This document shows, piece by piece, positions 50,556-60,890 of a stretch of DNA of 64,000 bases. A program made the translations under genes and the position numbers. This DNA comes from Paraherbaspirillum soli (lineage in GTDB: Bacteria; Pseudomonadota; Gammaproteobacteria; Burkholderiales; Burkholderiaceae_D), in assembly GCF_042654985.1 (NCBI RefSeq), contig NZ_JBHSMT010000014.1, positions 1-64,000 of the forward strand. Direction: 5' to 3'. Numbering within the stretch: the stretch's first letter is position 1; every line of letters begins with the position of its first letter. The notes beneath the pieces are model-generated. The model did not search any database. It was given only the letters and a program-made list of their open reading frames with translations, and was not told the DNA's origin.

Positions 50556-51736
50556 TTGGCGCTTCCTTTCACTGGCGTGCCGGCAGCAGCCGTAGCTGCG
50601 GCGGACTCGACAATTTTGGCGCCGGGTTTCAATTTGTACTGACCATCCAGCACCACCCGTTGTCCCGCCTGCAGACCTTGATCGATGACGGCGATGCCAT
50701 CCTGGATATTGGCGACCCGGATCGCTTGCATCTGCGCCGTATTATCGGGATTGATCACATACGCGTAGGTGCCGTCCTGGCTGCGCTGCACCACGGCGGC
50801 GGGCACAGTCAGCGCTTGTTTGCGGTCGCCCAGCACCAGCCGCACGTTCACATATTGGCCCGGCCACAGCACATGCGACGGATTCTCGAACACCCCCTTC
50901 AATTGCACGGTGCCGGTGCTGGTGTCGATCTGGTTGTTGAGCAGCGTCAGCTTGCCTTGAGCCAGTAGCTGGTCGCTATTGCGCAAATAAGTCTGCACGC
51001 TCAGCGGCTGCTGGCTGGCATGCAATGCAGCGTTAATGCTCTGGAAACTTTCTTCCGGCAGGGTGAATGCCACCGCAATCGGATTGATCTGATTAATCAC
51101 CACCAAGCCATTCGGATCGGCGGCATGGATGATGTTGCCCGGATCGACCAGCCGTGCGCCGACCCGGCCGCTGATCGGCGCCACGATGCTGGTAAAGCTC
51201 AGCTGTACCTTGGCAAAGTTGATTTGCGCCTCGTCGGCTTTCACCGCGGCTTCCAGTTGCGCCACTTGCGCCCGTTGCGTATCCAGCGTTTGCTGGGTCG
51301 CCGCATCTTGCTGCTGCAAGGTGGTGTAGCGCTGCAGGTCCAGCCTGGCGTTGGCCAGCTGCGCCTGGTCCTTGGCTTTTTGTGCCTGTACCTGCGCCAG
51401 TTGCGCCTGCAAGGTGCGCGGATCGATCTGCGCCAGCAATTGACCCGCCTTGACCTCCTGACCTTCGACAAAACCGATCTTGTCGAGCTGGCCGTCAATC
51501 CGCGCCTTGACCGTCACGCTGGCATTGGCGGCGACGGTGCCGACCCCGGACAGGTACAGCGGTACATCTTGCTGCTTGACCGCGACGGTGGTGACGGCGA
51601 CCGCGGGTGCTGCGGCGTTGACCGGCGCGGCGGCGCCGGCCCTGTGCATCAGGCCCCAGCCGGCAGCGCCGGCCAGAATCAGGATGGCGGCGGCGATCAA
51701 CAGGGTTGAGCGCGATGTGGAAAGTGGGGTAGTCAT
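50552..51736 (-). CDS. RND efflux periplasmic adaptor (membrane fusion protein), MdtA-like
   Basis: 394 residues with an N-terminal membrane segment (LLIAAAILILAGAAGWGLM). The lipoyl halves (SVTVKARIDGQLDKIGFVEGQEVKAGQLLAQID and VAPISGRVGARLVDPGNII) flank an alpha-helical hairpin (AQLAQVQAQKAKDQAQLANARLDLQ). It links the RND pump to the outer membrane channel. It lies 17 bases after the OMF gene and overlaps the pump gene. Confidence 0.95.
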   Translation of the reverse strand: MTTPLSTSRSTLLIAAAILILAGAAGWGLMHRAGAAAPVNAAAPAVAVTTVAVKQQDVPLYLSGVGTVAANASVTVKARIDGQLDKIGFVEGQEVKAGQLLAQIDPRTLQAQLAQVQAQKAKDQAQLANARLDLQRYTTLQQQDAATQQTLDTQRAQVAQLEAAVKADEAQINFAKVQLSFTSIVAPISGRVGARLVDPGNIIHAADPNGLVVINQINPIAVAFTLPEESFQSINAALHASQQPLSVQTYLRNSDQLLAQGKLTLLNNQIDTSTGTVQLKGVFENPSHVLWPGQYVNVRLVLGDRKQALTVPAAVVQRSQDGTYAYVINPDNTAQMQAIRVANIQDGIAVIDQGLQAGQRVVLDGQYKLKPGAKIVESAAATAAAGTPVKGSAK

Positions 51737-51753
51737 GTTGTCAGCTCAGGAAA

Positions 51754-53229
51754 TCAATTTGCAGTGTTTTTTTGCGATGGGTTCGCGGCAGCCAGTTGGG
51801 TCGCATCCCAACCGCCGCCGACGGCCTTGATCAGCGCCACGCTGGCGATCAGCCGGCGGCCCAACAGCTGCACCAAGGTGCGTTCGTTGGCGAGCGCCAG
51901 TGTTTGCGCCGTCACCACCCCCAGATAGGTGGCGGTGCCGGCCCGGTACTGGCTCAGCGCCAGTTGTTCGGCCAGTTGCGCAGCCTTGACTGCTTGCTCC
52001 TGCACCACCGTTTCCTGCTCCAGCACGCCGAGTGTCGCCAGGTTGTCCTCGACTTCCTGGAAGCCGCTCAGCACGGTTTGTTTGTATTGCGCCACCGTGA
52101 CGTCATACGCCGCCACCGCCTGCGCATTGCGGGCGCGCCGCAAGCCGCCGTCGAACAGGGTTTGCGCCAACGCGGCGCCGAGCGACCAGACCCGGCTCGG
52201 GGTGGTGAACCATTGCGCCAGGCTGGCCGCATTGAAACCGCCGCTGGCGCTCAACATCAGGGTCGGGAAATAAGCAGCCCTGGCGACGCCGATGCTGGCA
52301 TTGGCGACCGCCACATGGCGTTCGGCGCTGGCGATATCGGGACGTCGTTCCAGCAGTTCGGACGGCAGGCCGGTCGGAATCGCCGGCAAGTGCGCCGCAA
52401 GTTGCTTCAGATGTTGCGGATCCGACGCCGCTGGCGGCAACGAGAATTCGGCCGGCGCCTTGCCGCTCAAGATCGCGATCGCATGTTCCAACTGGCTGCG
52501 TTGCGCTTGCAGGTCAATCGCCTGCGCTTCCGCCGTTCTCAACTGGCTTTCCGCCAGCGCCACATCCGAGCGCAGGGCGACGCCGACCGCATACTGGCTT
52601 TGCGTCAGTTTGTACGAGCGGGTGTAGGCGGCGGCGGTGCGCGCATATAAGTCTTGCAGCAAGTCGGTCACGCGCAGTTGCAGATAGTCTTGCGCCAAGG
52701 TGGCCTGGATGCTGAGCCGCGCCGCGGCCAGATCGGCCGCGCTGGCCTGGCTGCCGGCGTTGCCCGCTTCGGCCGCGCGCCGCACGCTGCCCCAGATGTC
52801 GGGCTCCCAACTGGCATTGACGGCGGCGCTGTAGCCGTTGCTGAGTTTGATGCCATTGCTATTGCCCAGGGCGCGATCGACGCCGGCATTGACGCCGATG
52901 CTGGGCCAGAAGCCGGCGCGGGCGGCATCGGCAGCGGCGCGTGCCTGTCGATACTGCGCTTCGGCCTGGTGAATATTCTGGTTGGCTTGCATGGCTTGCA
53001 ATATCAGCGCATTCAGCGTGCTGTCGCCGTACATTTCCCACCAGTTATGGTTGGGATCGATTTGTTTCGGTTCGGCCGTCTTCCACAGCCCGCTCTCTTT
53101 ATATGTCGACGGCGTGTCCATGACGGGGCGAACGTAATCGGGTCCGACCGCGCAGCCTGCCAGCCATACTGCCAGCGCGGATGCGATGATGCGGCTAGTG
53201 AGCGGGCCGCTTGGTTTGAATGAATGCAT
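51754..53229 (-). CDS. Outer membrane efflux lipoprotein (NodT/OprM family)
   Basis: 491 residues. A lipobox LAGC with Cys near residue 26 (VWLAGCAVGPDYVRP) marks a lipoprotein. The body is helical with two repeats typical of TolC-like trimers (QAEAQYRQARAAADAARAGFWPSI; TQSQYAVGVALRSDVALAESQLRTAEAQ). It is the first gene of the minus-strand efflux operon OMF-MFP-RND-regulator-kinase. Its upstream region carries the CusR-like box. Confidence 0.95.
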   Translation of the reverse strand: MHSFKPSGPLTSRIIASALAVWLAGCAVGPDYVRPVMDTPSTYKESGLWKTAEPKQIDPNHNWWEMYGDSTLNALILQAMQANQNIHQAEAQYRQARAAADAARAGFWPSIGVNAGVDRALGNSNGIKLSNGYSAAVNASWEPDIWGSVRRAAEAGNAGSQASAADLAAARLSIQATLAQDYLQLRVTDLLQDLYARTAAAYTRSYKLTQSQYAVGVALRSDVALAESQLRTAEAQAIDLQAQRSQLEHAIAILSGKAPAEFSLPPAASDPQHLKQLAAHLPAIPTGLPSELLERRPDIASAERHVAVANASIGVARAAYFPTLMLSASGGFNAASLAQWFTTPSRVWSLGAALAQTLFDGGLRRARNAQAVAAYDVTVAQYKQTVLSGFQEVEDNLATLGVLEQETVVQEQAVKAAQLAEQLALSQYRAGTATYLGVVTAQTLALANERTLVQLLGRRLIASVALIKAVGGGWDATQLAAANPSQKNTAN

Positions 53230-53331
53230 GAGGTTCGTGATTGAGCTGTTCGGGCGGCAATAGGCATGCCGCCGGACCGGTATGCCGATCGTGTCACTGT
53301 AGGCGTCGCTGCGGTACTTCAGGCTGTCGCA

Positions 53332-53353
53332 AAAATGACAAATTTGTCAGTTT
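53332..53353 (-). promoter_or_regulatory. CusR-type operator upstream of the efflux operon
   Basis: AAAATGACAA (53332-53341), two bases (AT), then TTGTCAGTTT (53344-53353). The inner 14 bases TGACAAATTTGTCA are a perfect palindrome. This matches the E. coli CusR box (AAAATGACAA, two bases, TTGTCATTTT) at all but one or two positions. A TACAGT -10-like box lies about 31-36 bases downstream (revcomp of 53296-53301), which would put the box centre near -53, the usual CusR position. It is about 100 bases before the first efflux gene, and the cognate regulator gene is in the operon. Confidence 0.8.
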
Positions 53354-53590
53354 CGGCGATGCGAATGCGGCATTGGATTTTTTGGCGAAACCGGCACGTT
53401 TGAAGGGGATGGGAGAAGTTAAGCGGCGCTATGCCAAGTTTCTCATATGAAATTATTTGTTGGTCGGAAGATGAATGACGGCGAAGGAGGGAAGCGATTC
53501 GATCGATTTTAAGAAACGATTCCGGATATTTAGCCAACTGTTTGAGGTATAATTCGCATTTCCCGCATGTGCCGTTCGGCACCTTCTGTA
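53354..53590. other. Rest of the divergent region before pyrG
   Basis: Between the operator and pyrG. TATAAT at 53548-53553 is the likely -10 box for pyrG; no firm -35. No gene or repeat recognised. Confidence 0.45.
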
Positions 53591-55243
53591 ATGACTAAGT
53601 TTGTATTTGTTACTGGCGGCGTCGTGTCTTCCCTTGGTAAAGGGATTGCCGCCGCCTCTCTCGCTGCGATCTTGGAATCGCGCGGTCTAAAAGTCACCCT
53701 TCTTAAACTAGATCCGTACATCAACGTCGATCCAGGCACCATGAGCCCGTTCCAGCACGGCGAAGTGTTTGTGACCGACGATGGCGCCGAAACCGATCTC
53801 GACCTTGGCCACTATGAGCGTTTCATTACGGCCAAAATGAAGAAGGTGAATAATTTCACCACCGGTCAGATCTACGAATCGGTTATCCGCAAGGAACGCC
53901 GCGGCGAATATCTCGGCAAGACGGTGCAGGTCATCCCCCATATCACTAACGAAATCCAGGACTACATCTATCGTGGCGCCGAAGGTTTCGACGTTGCATT
54001 GGTGGAAATCGGCGGTACCGTCGGCGATATCGAATCGCTGCCGTTCCTCGAAGCCGCGCGTCAGCTGAGCCTGCGCGCCGGCCGCAAGGCAGCCGCGTTC
54101 GTGCATCTGACGCTGGTGCCGTACCTGGTCTCGGCGGGTGAATTGAAAACCAAGCCGACCCAGCATAGCGTGCAGAAATTGCGCGAAATCGGCATTTCGC
54201 CGGATGCCTTGCTGTGCCGCGCCGACCGTCCGATCCCGGATGACGAGCGGGCCAAGATTTCCCTGTTCTCGAATGTCCAGGGCGACGCCGTGATTTCGGT
54301 GTGGGACGCCGACACGATCTACAAGATTCCGCAAATGCTGCACGATCAGGGGCTGGATGCGATCGTCTGCGAAAAGCTCGGGCTGTCGCCGAAACCGGCC
54401 GATCTGTCGATGTGGACCAAGCTGGTGCATGCACTGGAAAATCCGGCTCACGAAGTCACCATCGGCATGGTCGGCAAATATGTCGACCTGACCGAGTCTT
54501 ACAAATCGTTGACCGAAGCATTGCGTCACGCCGGCATCCACACCGGCAGCCGGGTCAATATCGAATACCTGGATTCCGAAGAAATCGAAGTCAACGGCAG
54601 CGCTGCATTGGCTAAATACGATGCGGTGCTGGTGCCGGGCGGTTTTGGCAAGCGCGGCGTCGAAGGCAAGATTGCCGCAGCCCGTTTTGCCCGCGAAAAC
54701 AAGATTCCGTATCTCGGCATCTGTCTCGGCATGCAGGTTGCGTTGCTCGAATATGCGCGTAACAAGGCTGGTTTGACGCAGGCTAACTCGACCGAATTCG
54801 ATGAGCAAACCGACCAGCCGGTAGTCGCCCTGATTACCGAGTGGCAGAATCACGACGGCAAGGTTGAATTGCGCGATGTCAATTCCGACCTCGGCGGCAC
54901 CATGCGGCTTGGCGCCCAGACTTGCGCGGTCAAACCGGGCACCTTGGCCGCTGAAATTTACGGCCCTAGCGTGACCGAGCGTCACCGTCATCGTTACGAA
55001 GCCAACAATCATTACCTGGAGCGTATCGAAACCGCCGGTTTGGTGGTGTCGGCCCGCACTCCGACCGAAGATCTGTGTGAAATCATGGAACTGCCGCGCA
55101 CCGGTGACAACGCTCACCCTTGGTACGTCGGCGTCCAATATCACCCGGAATTCAAGTCGACCCCGCGCGATGGACATCCGTTGTTTATTTCGTTCATCAA
55201 GGCTGCGCTGGCACATAAGCAAGCGCTGGCCCAGAAGCTTTAA
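53591..55243 (+). CDS. pyrG: CTP synthase
   Basis: 550 residues. It makes CTP from UTP, ATP and glutamine. The synthase domain starts MTKFVFVTGGVVSSLGKGI and has KLDPYINVDPGTMSPFQHGEVFVTDDG. The glutamine amidotransferase domain carries the nucleophile in LGICLGMQVA and the late His-x-Glu in VQYHPEF. ATG at 53591 fits the family N-terminus; the frame opens at 53567. First gene of the pyrG-kdsA-eno-ftsB neighbourhood. Confidence 0.98.
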   Translation: MTKFVFVTGGVVSSLGKGIAAASLAAILESRGLKVTLLKLDPYINVDPGTMSPFQHGEVFVTDDGAETDLDLGHYERFITAKMKKVNNFTTGQIYESVIRKERRGEYLGKTVQVIPHITNEIQDYIYRGAEGFDVALVEIGGTVGDIESLPFLEAARQLSLRAGRKAAAFVHLTLVPYLVSAGELKTKPTQHSVQKLREIGISPDALLCRADRPIPDDERAKISLFSNVQGDAVISVWDADTIYKIPQMLHDQGLDAIVCEKLGLSPKPADLSMWTKLVHALENPAHEVTIGMVGKYVDLTESYKSLTEALRHAGIHTGSRVNIEYLDSEEIEVNGSAALAKYDAVLVPGGFGKRGVEGKIAAARFARENKIPYLGICLGMQVALLEYARNKAGLTQANSTEFDEQTDQPVVALITEWQNHDGKVELRDVNSDLGGTMRLGAQTCAVKPGTLAAEIYGPSVTERHRHRYEANNHYLERIETAGLVVSARTPTEDLCEIMELPRTGDNAHPWYVGVQYHPEFKSTPRDGHPLFISFIKAALAHKQALAQKL

Positions 55244-55275
55244 ATTTAACGAATCGCAAGATATAAGGAATCAGC

Positions 55276-56130
55276 ATGAAACTCTGCGGTTTTGATATCG
55301 GCCTGGATCAGCCGTTTTTCCTGATTGCCGGTCCGTGCGTGATCGAATCGCGCCAGATGGCGTTCGATACTGCCGGCCAATTGAAAGAGATCACCAGCGC
55401 GCTGGGCATCAACTTCATTTATAAGTCGTCGTTCGACAAGGCCAATCGTTCGTCCGGTTCTTCTTTCCGCGGCCTCGGCATGGAAAAAGGGCTGGAGATC
55501 CTGGCCGACGTCAAGCAGCAGATCGGCGTGCCGGTGCTGACCGATATTCATGAAATCGACGAAATCAAACCGGTCGCAGCCGTGGTCGATGTATTGCAGA
55601 CCCCGGCTTTCCTGTGCCGCCAGACCGATTTCATCAACGCTTGCGCGCAATCCGGCAAGCCGGTGAATATCAAGAAAGGCCAGTTCCTGGCACCGCACGA
55701 CATGATCAACGTGATCGCCAAGGCACGCTCGGCAGCACGCGACGCCGGTCTGCCGGAAGACAACTTCATGGCTTGCGAACGCGGCGCTTCTTTCGGCTAC
55801 AACAACCTGGTATCCGACATGCGCTCGCTGGCAATCATGCGCGAGACCGGCTGCCCGGTGGTGTTCGATGCGACCCATTCGGTGCAATTGCCGGGCGGTC
55901 AGGGCAGCACCTCCGGCGGCCAGCGCGAATTCGTGCCGGTATTGGCGCGTGCCGCGATCGCGGTCGGTGTTTCCGGCGTCTTCATGGAAACCCATCCGAA
56001 TCCGGCCGAGGCCAAATCGGACGGCCCCAATGCGGTACCGCTGGGGCGCATTAAAGAATTGCTGGCGACCTTGATCGAACTGGATCGCGTGGTCAAGAAG
56101 AATGGCTTCATTGAAAGCAATTTCGCCTGA
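55276..56130 (+). CDS. kdsA: 3-deoxy-8-phosphooctulonate synthase
   Basis: 284 residues. It condenses PEP with arabinose 5-phosphate to Kdo 8-phosphate for lipopolysaccharide. Motifs: FLIAGPCVIESRQ, YKSSFDKANRSS, KKGQFLAPHDMINV and FDATHSVQLPGGQG. AAGGAA lies eight bases before the ATG. It is coupled with kdsB (21507) in the same pathway. Confidence 0.97.
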   Translation: MKLCGFDIGLDQPFFLIAGPCVIESRQMAFDTAGQLKEITSALGINFIYKSSFDKANRSSGSSFRGLGMEKGLEILADVKQQIGVPVLTDIHEIDEIKPVAAVVDVLQTPAFLCRQTDFINACAQSGKPVNIKKGQFLAPHDMINVIAKARSAARDAGLPEDNFMACERGASFGYNNLVSDMRSLAIMRETGCPVVFDATHSVQLPGGQGSTSGGQREFVPVLARAAIAVGVSGVFMETHPNPAEAKSDGPNAVPLGRIKELLATLIELDRVVKKNGFIESNFA

Positions 56131-56138
56131 ATTTGAAT

Positions 56139-56183
56139 TAACGCGCTGTCACATTTCAAAAGAATGAGAAGCGCGTTTTTTTT
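56139..56183 (+). terminator. Terminator between kdsA and eno
   Basis: AACGCGCT and AGCGCGTT form a stem with a longer AT-rich loop, followed by TTTTTTTT. It may reduce read-through so that eno can have its own promoter. Confidence 0.85.
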
Positions 56184-56243
56184 GGCTTATCGACAGCAGA
56201 ATTGAATTAATTAATCATTGCGTAATTCATTAAGAGGAAATAC

Positions 56244-57527
<1,284 letters not shown>

Positions 57528-57529
57528 TT

Positions 57530-57742
57530 GCGGGACAGAGTTTAAGAGTCGCCGAAGCGCGACGAATTACTCTGTCCTCAACAAGCTGACTATTTGCGGG
57601 ACAGAGTTTAAGAGTCGCCGCAGCGCGACGAATTACTCTGTCCCCAACCAATTAGATTAGACGCATAAATTGCAATGAAAAGCATTAGTGGGAATGAGTT
57701 CAGGAGCCACAGCAACACGGCGAATTACCCTGTCCCCCCAAC
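57530..57742. repeat. Palindromic repeat family 3, tandem array of three units
   Basis: Two good units at 57530-57581 and 57596-57646 read GCGGGACAGAGTTTAAGAG to GCGACGAATTACTCTGTCC. A third at 57689-57737 is degraded (GTGGGAATGAGTTCAGGAG to GCGAATTACCCTGTCCC). GGACAGAGT pairs with ACTCTGTCC. The array fills most of the 359-base gap between eno and ftsB. This type of repeat often accompanies REP-associated transposases; none is in the window. Confidence 0.8.
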
Positions 57743-57886
57743 TAATCAGATAAGACGTGTAAATCGCCATCAAATCTGATTAATGCGATATTTTGAAACA
57801 AGCCAAAATCCGGTCAGCGAACGTAAAGTTTCTCTGACCGGATTTGCACATGAAGACCTGAAGAATAACCCCTGGATATTTCGTCG

Positions 57887-58261
57887 ATGCGCCTCATAGC
57901 CATTTTCCTGACTGTTCTGCTGTTGCTGGTCCAGTACCCTTTGTGGCTGGGCAAGGGTGGCTGGCTGCGCGTCTGGGATATGGATCAGCAGGTGAGTGCG
58001 GCGCATGAAAAGGTCAACGAGTTAAAAGTGCGCAATGCAAAGCTGGAATCGGAAGTGCATGATCTGAAGGAAGGTACCGGCGCGGTCGAAGAACGCGCGC
58101 GCAGCGAACTGGGGATGATCAAGCAGGATGAAATTTTTGTGCAAATCCTTGATCCGAACGCTCATCCGGGAGAGGCGGTGGCGGTAAATGCGCAGATGTC
58201 GGCAGTGGCCAGTGCGGTGGCGGTTCCTCCGGCTGATAAATCGAAGAAACCGCGTCCCTGA
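57887..58261 (+). CDS. ftsB: Cell division protein FtsB
   Basis: 124 residues. An N-terminal membrane helix (LIAIFLTVLLLLVQYPLWLG) is followed by a periplasmic coiled coil (DQQVSAAHEKVNELKVRNAKLESEVHDLKEG). GTGAVEERARSELGMIKQDEIFVQI is the conserved FtsB end that binds FtsL/FtsQ. The C-terminal 35 residues are a low-complexity Ala/Val/Pro extension. It lies after eno, the usual position. Confidence 0.95.
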   Translation: MRLIAIFLTVLLLLVQYPLWLGKGGWLRVWDMDQQVSAAHEKVNELKVRNAKLESEVHDLKEGTGAVEERARSELGMIKQDEIFVQILDPNAHPGEAVAVNAQMSAVASAVAVPPADKSKKPRP

Positions 58262-58265
58262 ATAA

Positions 58266-58379
58266 GGCGCCTCTGGAAACCTACTGCAGGGTTTGGCTAC
58301 TACGCCAATCTCGGGGCTGCAGGGGTGGCAAGATCGTCGCCCCGCCCTTGGGCCGCTCGCTACGGTTTCTAGAGGCGCC
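58266..58379. repeat. Palindromic repeat family 2, copy E
   Basis: About 114 bases, from GGCGCCTCTGGAAACC to GGTTTCTAGAGGCGCC, then TTTTTT. It sits in the convergent gap between ftsB and hslO and may act as a bidirectional terminator. Confidence 0.8.
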
Positions 58380-58386
58380 TTTTTTG

Positions 58387-59349
58387 CTAGTGCTTGCTCG
58401 CTCCAGGCGGCAGCAAAGTTTCGACCGGGGCAGTGGTTGCAAACAAATGTGCGCAATCCACTTTGTCGAACTCGTAATGCTGTCCGCAAAAATCGCAGTC
58501 GACGGCAACTTTCCCTAACTCTGACAGCGCTTCCTCGATTTCCCGCTCCCCCAGCATTTTCAGCATATGGCCGACTTTCTCGCGTGAACAGTTGCACAGG
58601 AAGCGCGGGTGCTGCGGTTCGAAAACACGGATCGTCTCTTCCCAGAACAGACGATGCAACAACGTCTGAATGTCGGTCGACAGCATTTCTTCGGCGCGTA
58701 GCGTGCCGCCCAGCGCACTGAGCCGAGTCCAGGTTTCCAGCTCGTCATGCTCTGGCACCGCGACGCCGCCATGCAGCGGCAATTTTTGCAGCAATAGGCC
58801 GCGCGCAACCTTGTCGTCAGCTGCCAGCCACAGCTTGGTGTCCAGCTGTTCCGAGCGCAGCATGTAGTTTTCGATGACAGTGGCGACGCTGTCCCCATCC
58901 AGCGGCACGATGCCTTGATAGGCTTTTTGACCCGGCAGTTTATCTTGCGGATCGAGCGTGATCACGAAGCGCCCCTGACCGTTCAGGTTGACCAGTTGCG
59001 ACAGCGTGGCGTCGTCGTCAACCACGGCATCGGGAGCAAGTTTGGCGGTGGCGCGCATCTGTAGTTTCGAATCGCATTCGACCACCAGCAGATGTACCGG
59101 GCCGTCGCCGTGAATTTGCATGACGATGACGCCGTTGAATTTCAGGTTGGCGGTCAGCAGCGCGGCTGCCGCCAGCATTTCGCCCAGTAGCGTCTTGACC
59201 GCCAGCGGATATTGGCGCCGCGCCAGTACGTGCTGCCAGGTGGCGGACAGCTCGACCAATTCGCCTCGCACTGCGGCGTTTTCAACCATGAATTTTTGCA
59301 GCGAGTCGCTGTGAGTATCGTTTGTATCCACTACGGTTTTTACGTTCAT
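58387..59349 (-). CDS. hslO: Hsp33 redox-regulated chaperone
   Basis: 320 residues. The four zinc cysteines are at C252 and C254 (FLCNCSREKV) and C285 and C288 (CDFCGQHY). Oxidation releases zinc and turns on holdase activity. The N-terminal substrate domain starts FMVENAAVRGELVEL. It is convergent with ftsB. The 8-base gap to the gamma-CA-like gene suggests a shared transcript. Confidence 0.97.
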   Translation of the reverse strand: MNVKTVVDTNDTHSDSLQKFMVENAAVRGELVELSATWQHVLARRQYPLAVKTLLGEMLAAAALLTANLKFNGVIVMQIHGDGPVHLLVVECDSKLQMRATAKLAPDAVVDDDATLSQLVNLNGQGRFVITLDPQDKLPGQKAYQGIVPLDGDSVATVIENYMLRSEQLDTKLWLAADDKVARGLLLQKLPLHGGVAVPEHDELETWTRLSALGGTLRAEEMLSTDIQTLLHRLFWEETIRVFEPQHPRFLCNCSREKVGHMLKMLGEREIEEALSELGKVAVDCDFCGQHYEFDKVDCAHLFATTAPVETLLPPGASKH

Positions 59350-59356
59350 TTTTTCT

Positions 59357-59881
59357 TTATCCGATGAGTTTCAGGCCGGTCTTGTATTCTTGGCCGCGCT
59401 TAATATAGTGTGCGGCGTTGCCGGCGAGCGCGGTGATATCTTGTTCGCTCAAGGTGCGCACGACTTTGGCCGGCGAGCCGATGATCAGTGAGTTATCCGG
59501 GAATTCCTTGCCTTCGGTGACCAGCGCACCGGCGCCGACCAGGCAGTTCTTGCCGATTTTGGCGCCGTTCAATATCACTGCCTGGATCCCGATCAAGGCA
59601 CCGTCGCCGATGGTGCAGCCATGCAGCATGGCTTGATGGCCGATGGTGACGTTTTTGCCTATCGTCAGCGGAAAACCCATGTCGGTGTGGAGCGTGCTGC
59701 TTTCCTGCACGTTGCTGCCGCTGCCGACAGTAATCAACTCGTTGTCGCCGCGAATGGTGACGCCAAACCAGACGCTGGCGGCAGCTTCGATTTTGACCTT
59801 GCCGATCAGGTTGGCGGATGGCGCAATATAGGCCGATGGATCGATGTCGGGGGCATGCTCGCCCAATTGGTAGATGGCCAT
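59357..59881 (-). CDS. Gamma carbonic anhydrase-like / hexapeptide transferase-fold protein
   Basis: 174 residues of left-handed beta-helix (IGKVKIEAAASVWFGVTIRGD; IGDGALIGIQAVILNGAKIG). Three His (H65, H82, H87) match the zinc ligands of gamma-class carbonic anhydrases (YrdA/CaiE type). Activity may be weak or absent in such proteins. The ATG at 59881 is chosen for the family N-terminus (MAIYQLGEHAP); the frame opens at 59962. It precedes hslO by eight bases. Confidence 0.93.
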   Translation of the reverse strand: MAIYQLGEHAPDIDPSAYIAPSANLIGKVKIEAAASVWFGVTIRGDNELITVGSGSNVQESSTLHTDMGFPLTIGKNVTIGHQAMLHGCTIGDGALIGIQAVILNGAKIGKNCLVGAGALVTEGKEFPDNSLIIGSPAKVVRTLSEQDITALAGNAAHYIKRGQEYKTGLKLIG

Positions 59882-59988
59882 AAATTTCCGTAAAATGCTG
59901 GTTTGCTTGCTTCTGGCGTTGACGGCAGGCATCCTAAATGGGTCCGTCCGCCGTTTGTTCAACCACCCGCCATTTTAACGCTGTCAAC

Positions 59989-60831
59989 ATGAACAGTTCG
60001 CCCAATTCCGACTTTGCTGCATCAATACCAGCGACTGAATTACGTGCCGCCGCACTGCATTGGCTGGCCGTATCGGACGCTGCTGCCAAAGTTGCCGGGG
60101 TCGGCGCGATGGCTGCAGCATGGCGAGGCGGGGTGCTGACGCTCGAGAGCGGCGCTGTGCTCACCGCAACCGCAACGATACCAGGACGCCCGCAGCAGCC
60201 TGAACTGGTGCCGCCGCGGGAAGTCGGGCATCGTTCGATGGCATCGCTAGAAGGGCGGGCGGCAATGATTCATGCCTTGGCCCATATCGAATTCAATGCC
60301 ATCAATCTGGCGCTGGATGCGATCTGGCGCTTTGCCGGAATGCCGGACGATTACTATGCCGACTGGTTGCAAGTGGCGGCCGAAGAGGCTTATCACTTTG
60401 ACTTGCTGGCGCGTCATTTGCAGACGCTGGGCTTTGCCTACGGCGATTTTTCGGCACACAACAGTTTGTGGGAGTTGACTGAGAAAACCGGGCACGACAT
60501 TGTGGCGCGCATGGCCTTGGTGCCGCGCACGATGGAGGCGCGCGGCCTGGACGCCTCACCGCGCATGCGCGCAAAACTGGCGCAGGCCGGCGATTTGCCT
60601 GCAGCCGAGATTCTGGACATCATCCTGCGCGACGAGATCGGCCATGTCGCGATCGGCAATCGCTGGTATGGCTGGCTCTGCAAGGAACGTCAGCTGGAGC
60701 CGTTGGCGACGTTTGCAGCGTTGGCACTGCAATATCGGGCGCCGGCCATGCGCGGACCATTCAATCTGGAGGCGAGAAGAGCGGCCGGCTTTACCGAGCA
60801 AGAATTGATCGCGCTGGAACAGGGTTTTTAG
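59989..60831 (+). CDS. DUF455 (ferritin-like) family protein
   Basis: 280 residues. The conserved AHIEFNAINLALDAIWRFAGMP and AAEEAYHFDLLARHLQTLG and LRDEIGHVAIGNRWY carry Glu/His pairs of a ferritin-like di-iron helical bundle. The molecular role is unknown. ATG at 59989 is chosen; the frame also opens upstream at 59938. Divergent from the gamma-CA-like gene. Confidence 0.93.
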   Translation: MNSSPNSDFAASIPATELRAAALHWLAVSDAAAKVAGVGAMAAAWRGGVLTLESGAVLTATATIPGRPQQPELVPPREVGHRSMASLEGRAAMIHALAHIEFNAINLALDAIWRFAGMPDDYYADWLQVAAEEAYHFDLLARHLQTLGFAYGDFSAHNSLWELTEKTGHDIVARMALVPRTMEARGLDASPRMRAKLAQAGDLPAAEILDIILRDEIGHVAIGNRWYGWLCKERQLEPLATFAALALQYRAPAMRGPFNLEARRAAGFTEQELIALEQGF

Positions 60832-60852
60832 AATCGGCCATCAGCGCCGCTC

Positions 60853-60886
60853 CAAAAAAATAGCCGCCTAACAGGCGGCTATTTGA
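60853..60886. terminator. Bidirectional terminator
   Basis: AAAAAAATAGCCGCCT pairs with AGGCGGCTATTTGAAATTT around an AAC loop. It sits between the converging DUF455 and RDD genes. Confidence 0.88.
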
Positions 60887-60890
60887 AATT

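Noticed and set aside
47472..50642. A 1056-residue frame on the plus strand opposite the RND pump
   Set aside because: It is an antisense shadow of the GC-rich pump gene. It has no recognisable domain and is full of Gln/Arg/His.
53708..55222. 504-residue frame on the minus strand
   Set aside because: Antisense shadow of pyrG, which is certain by its motifs.
57530..57742. Array that might be a CRISPR
   Set aside because: The units are palindromic REP-like elements with a constant spacer-like linker and only three copies; no cas genes are near.
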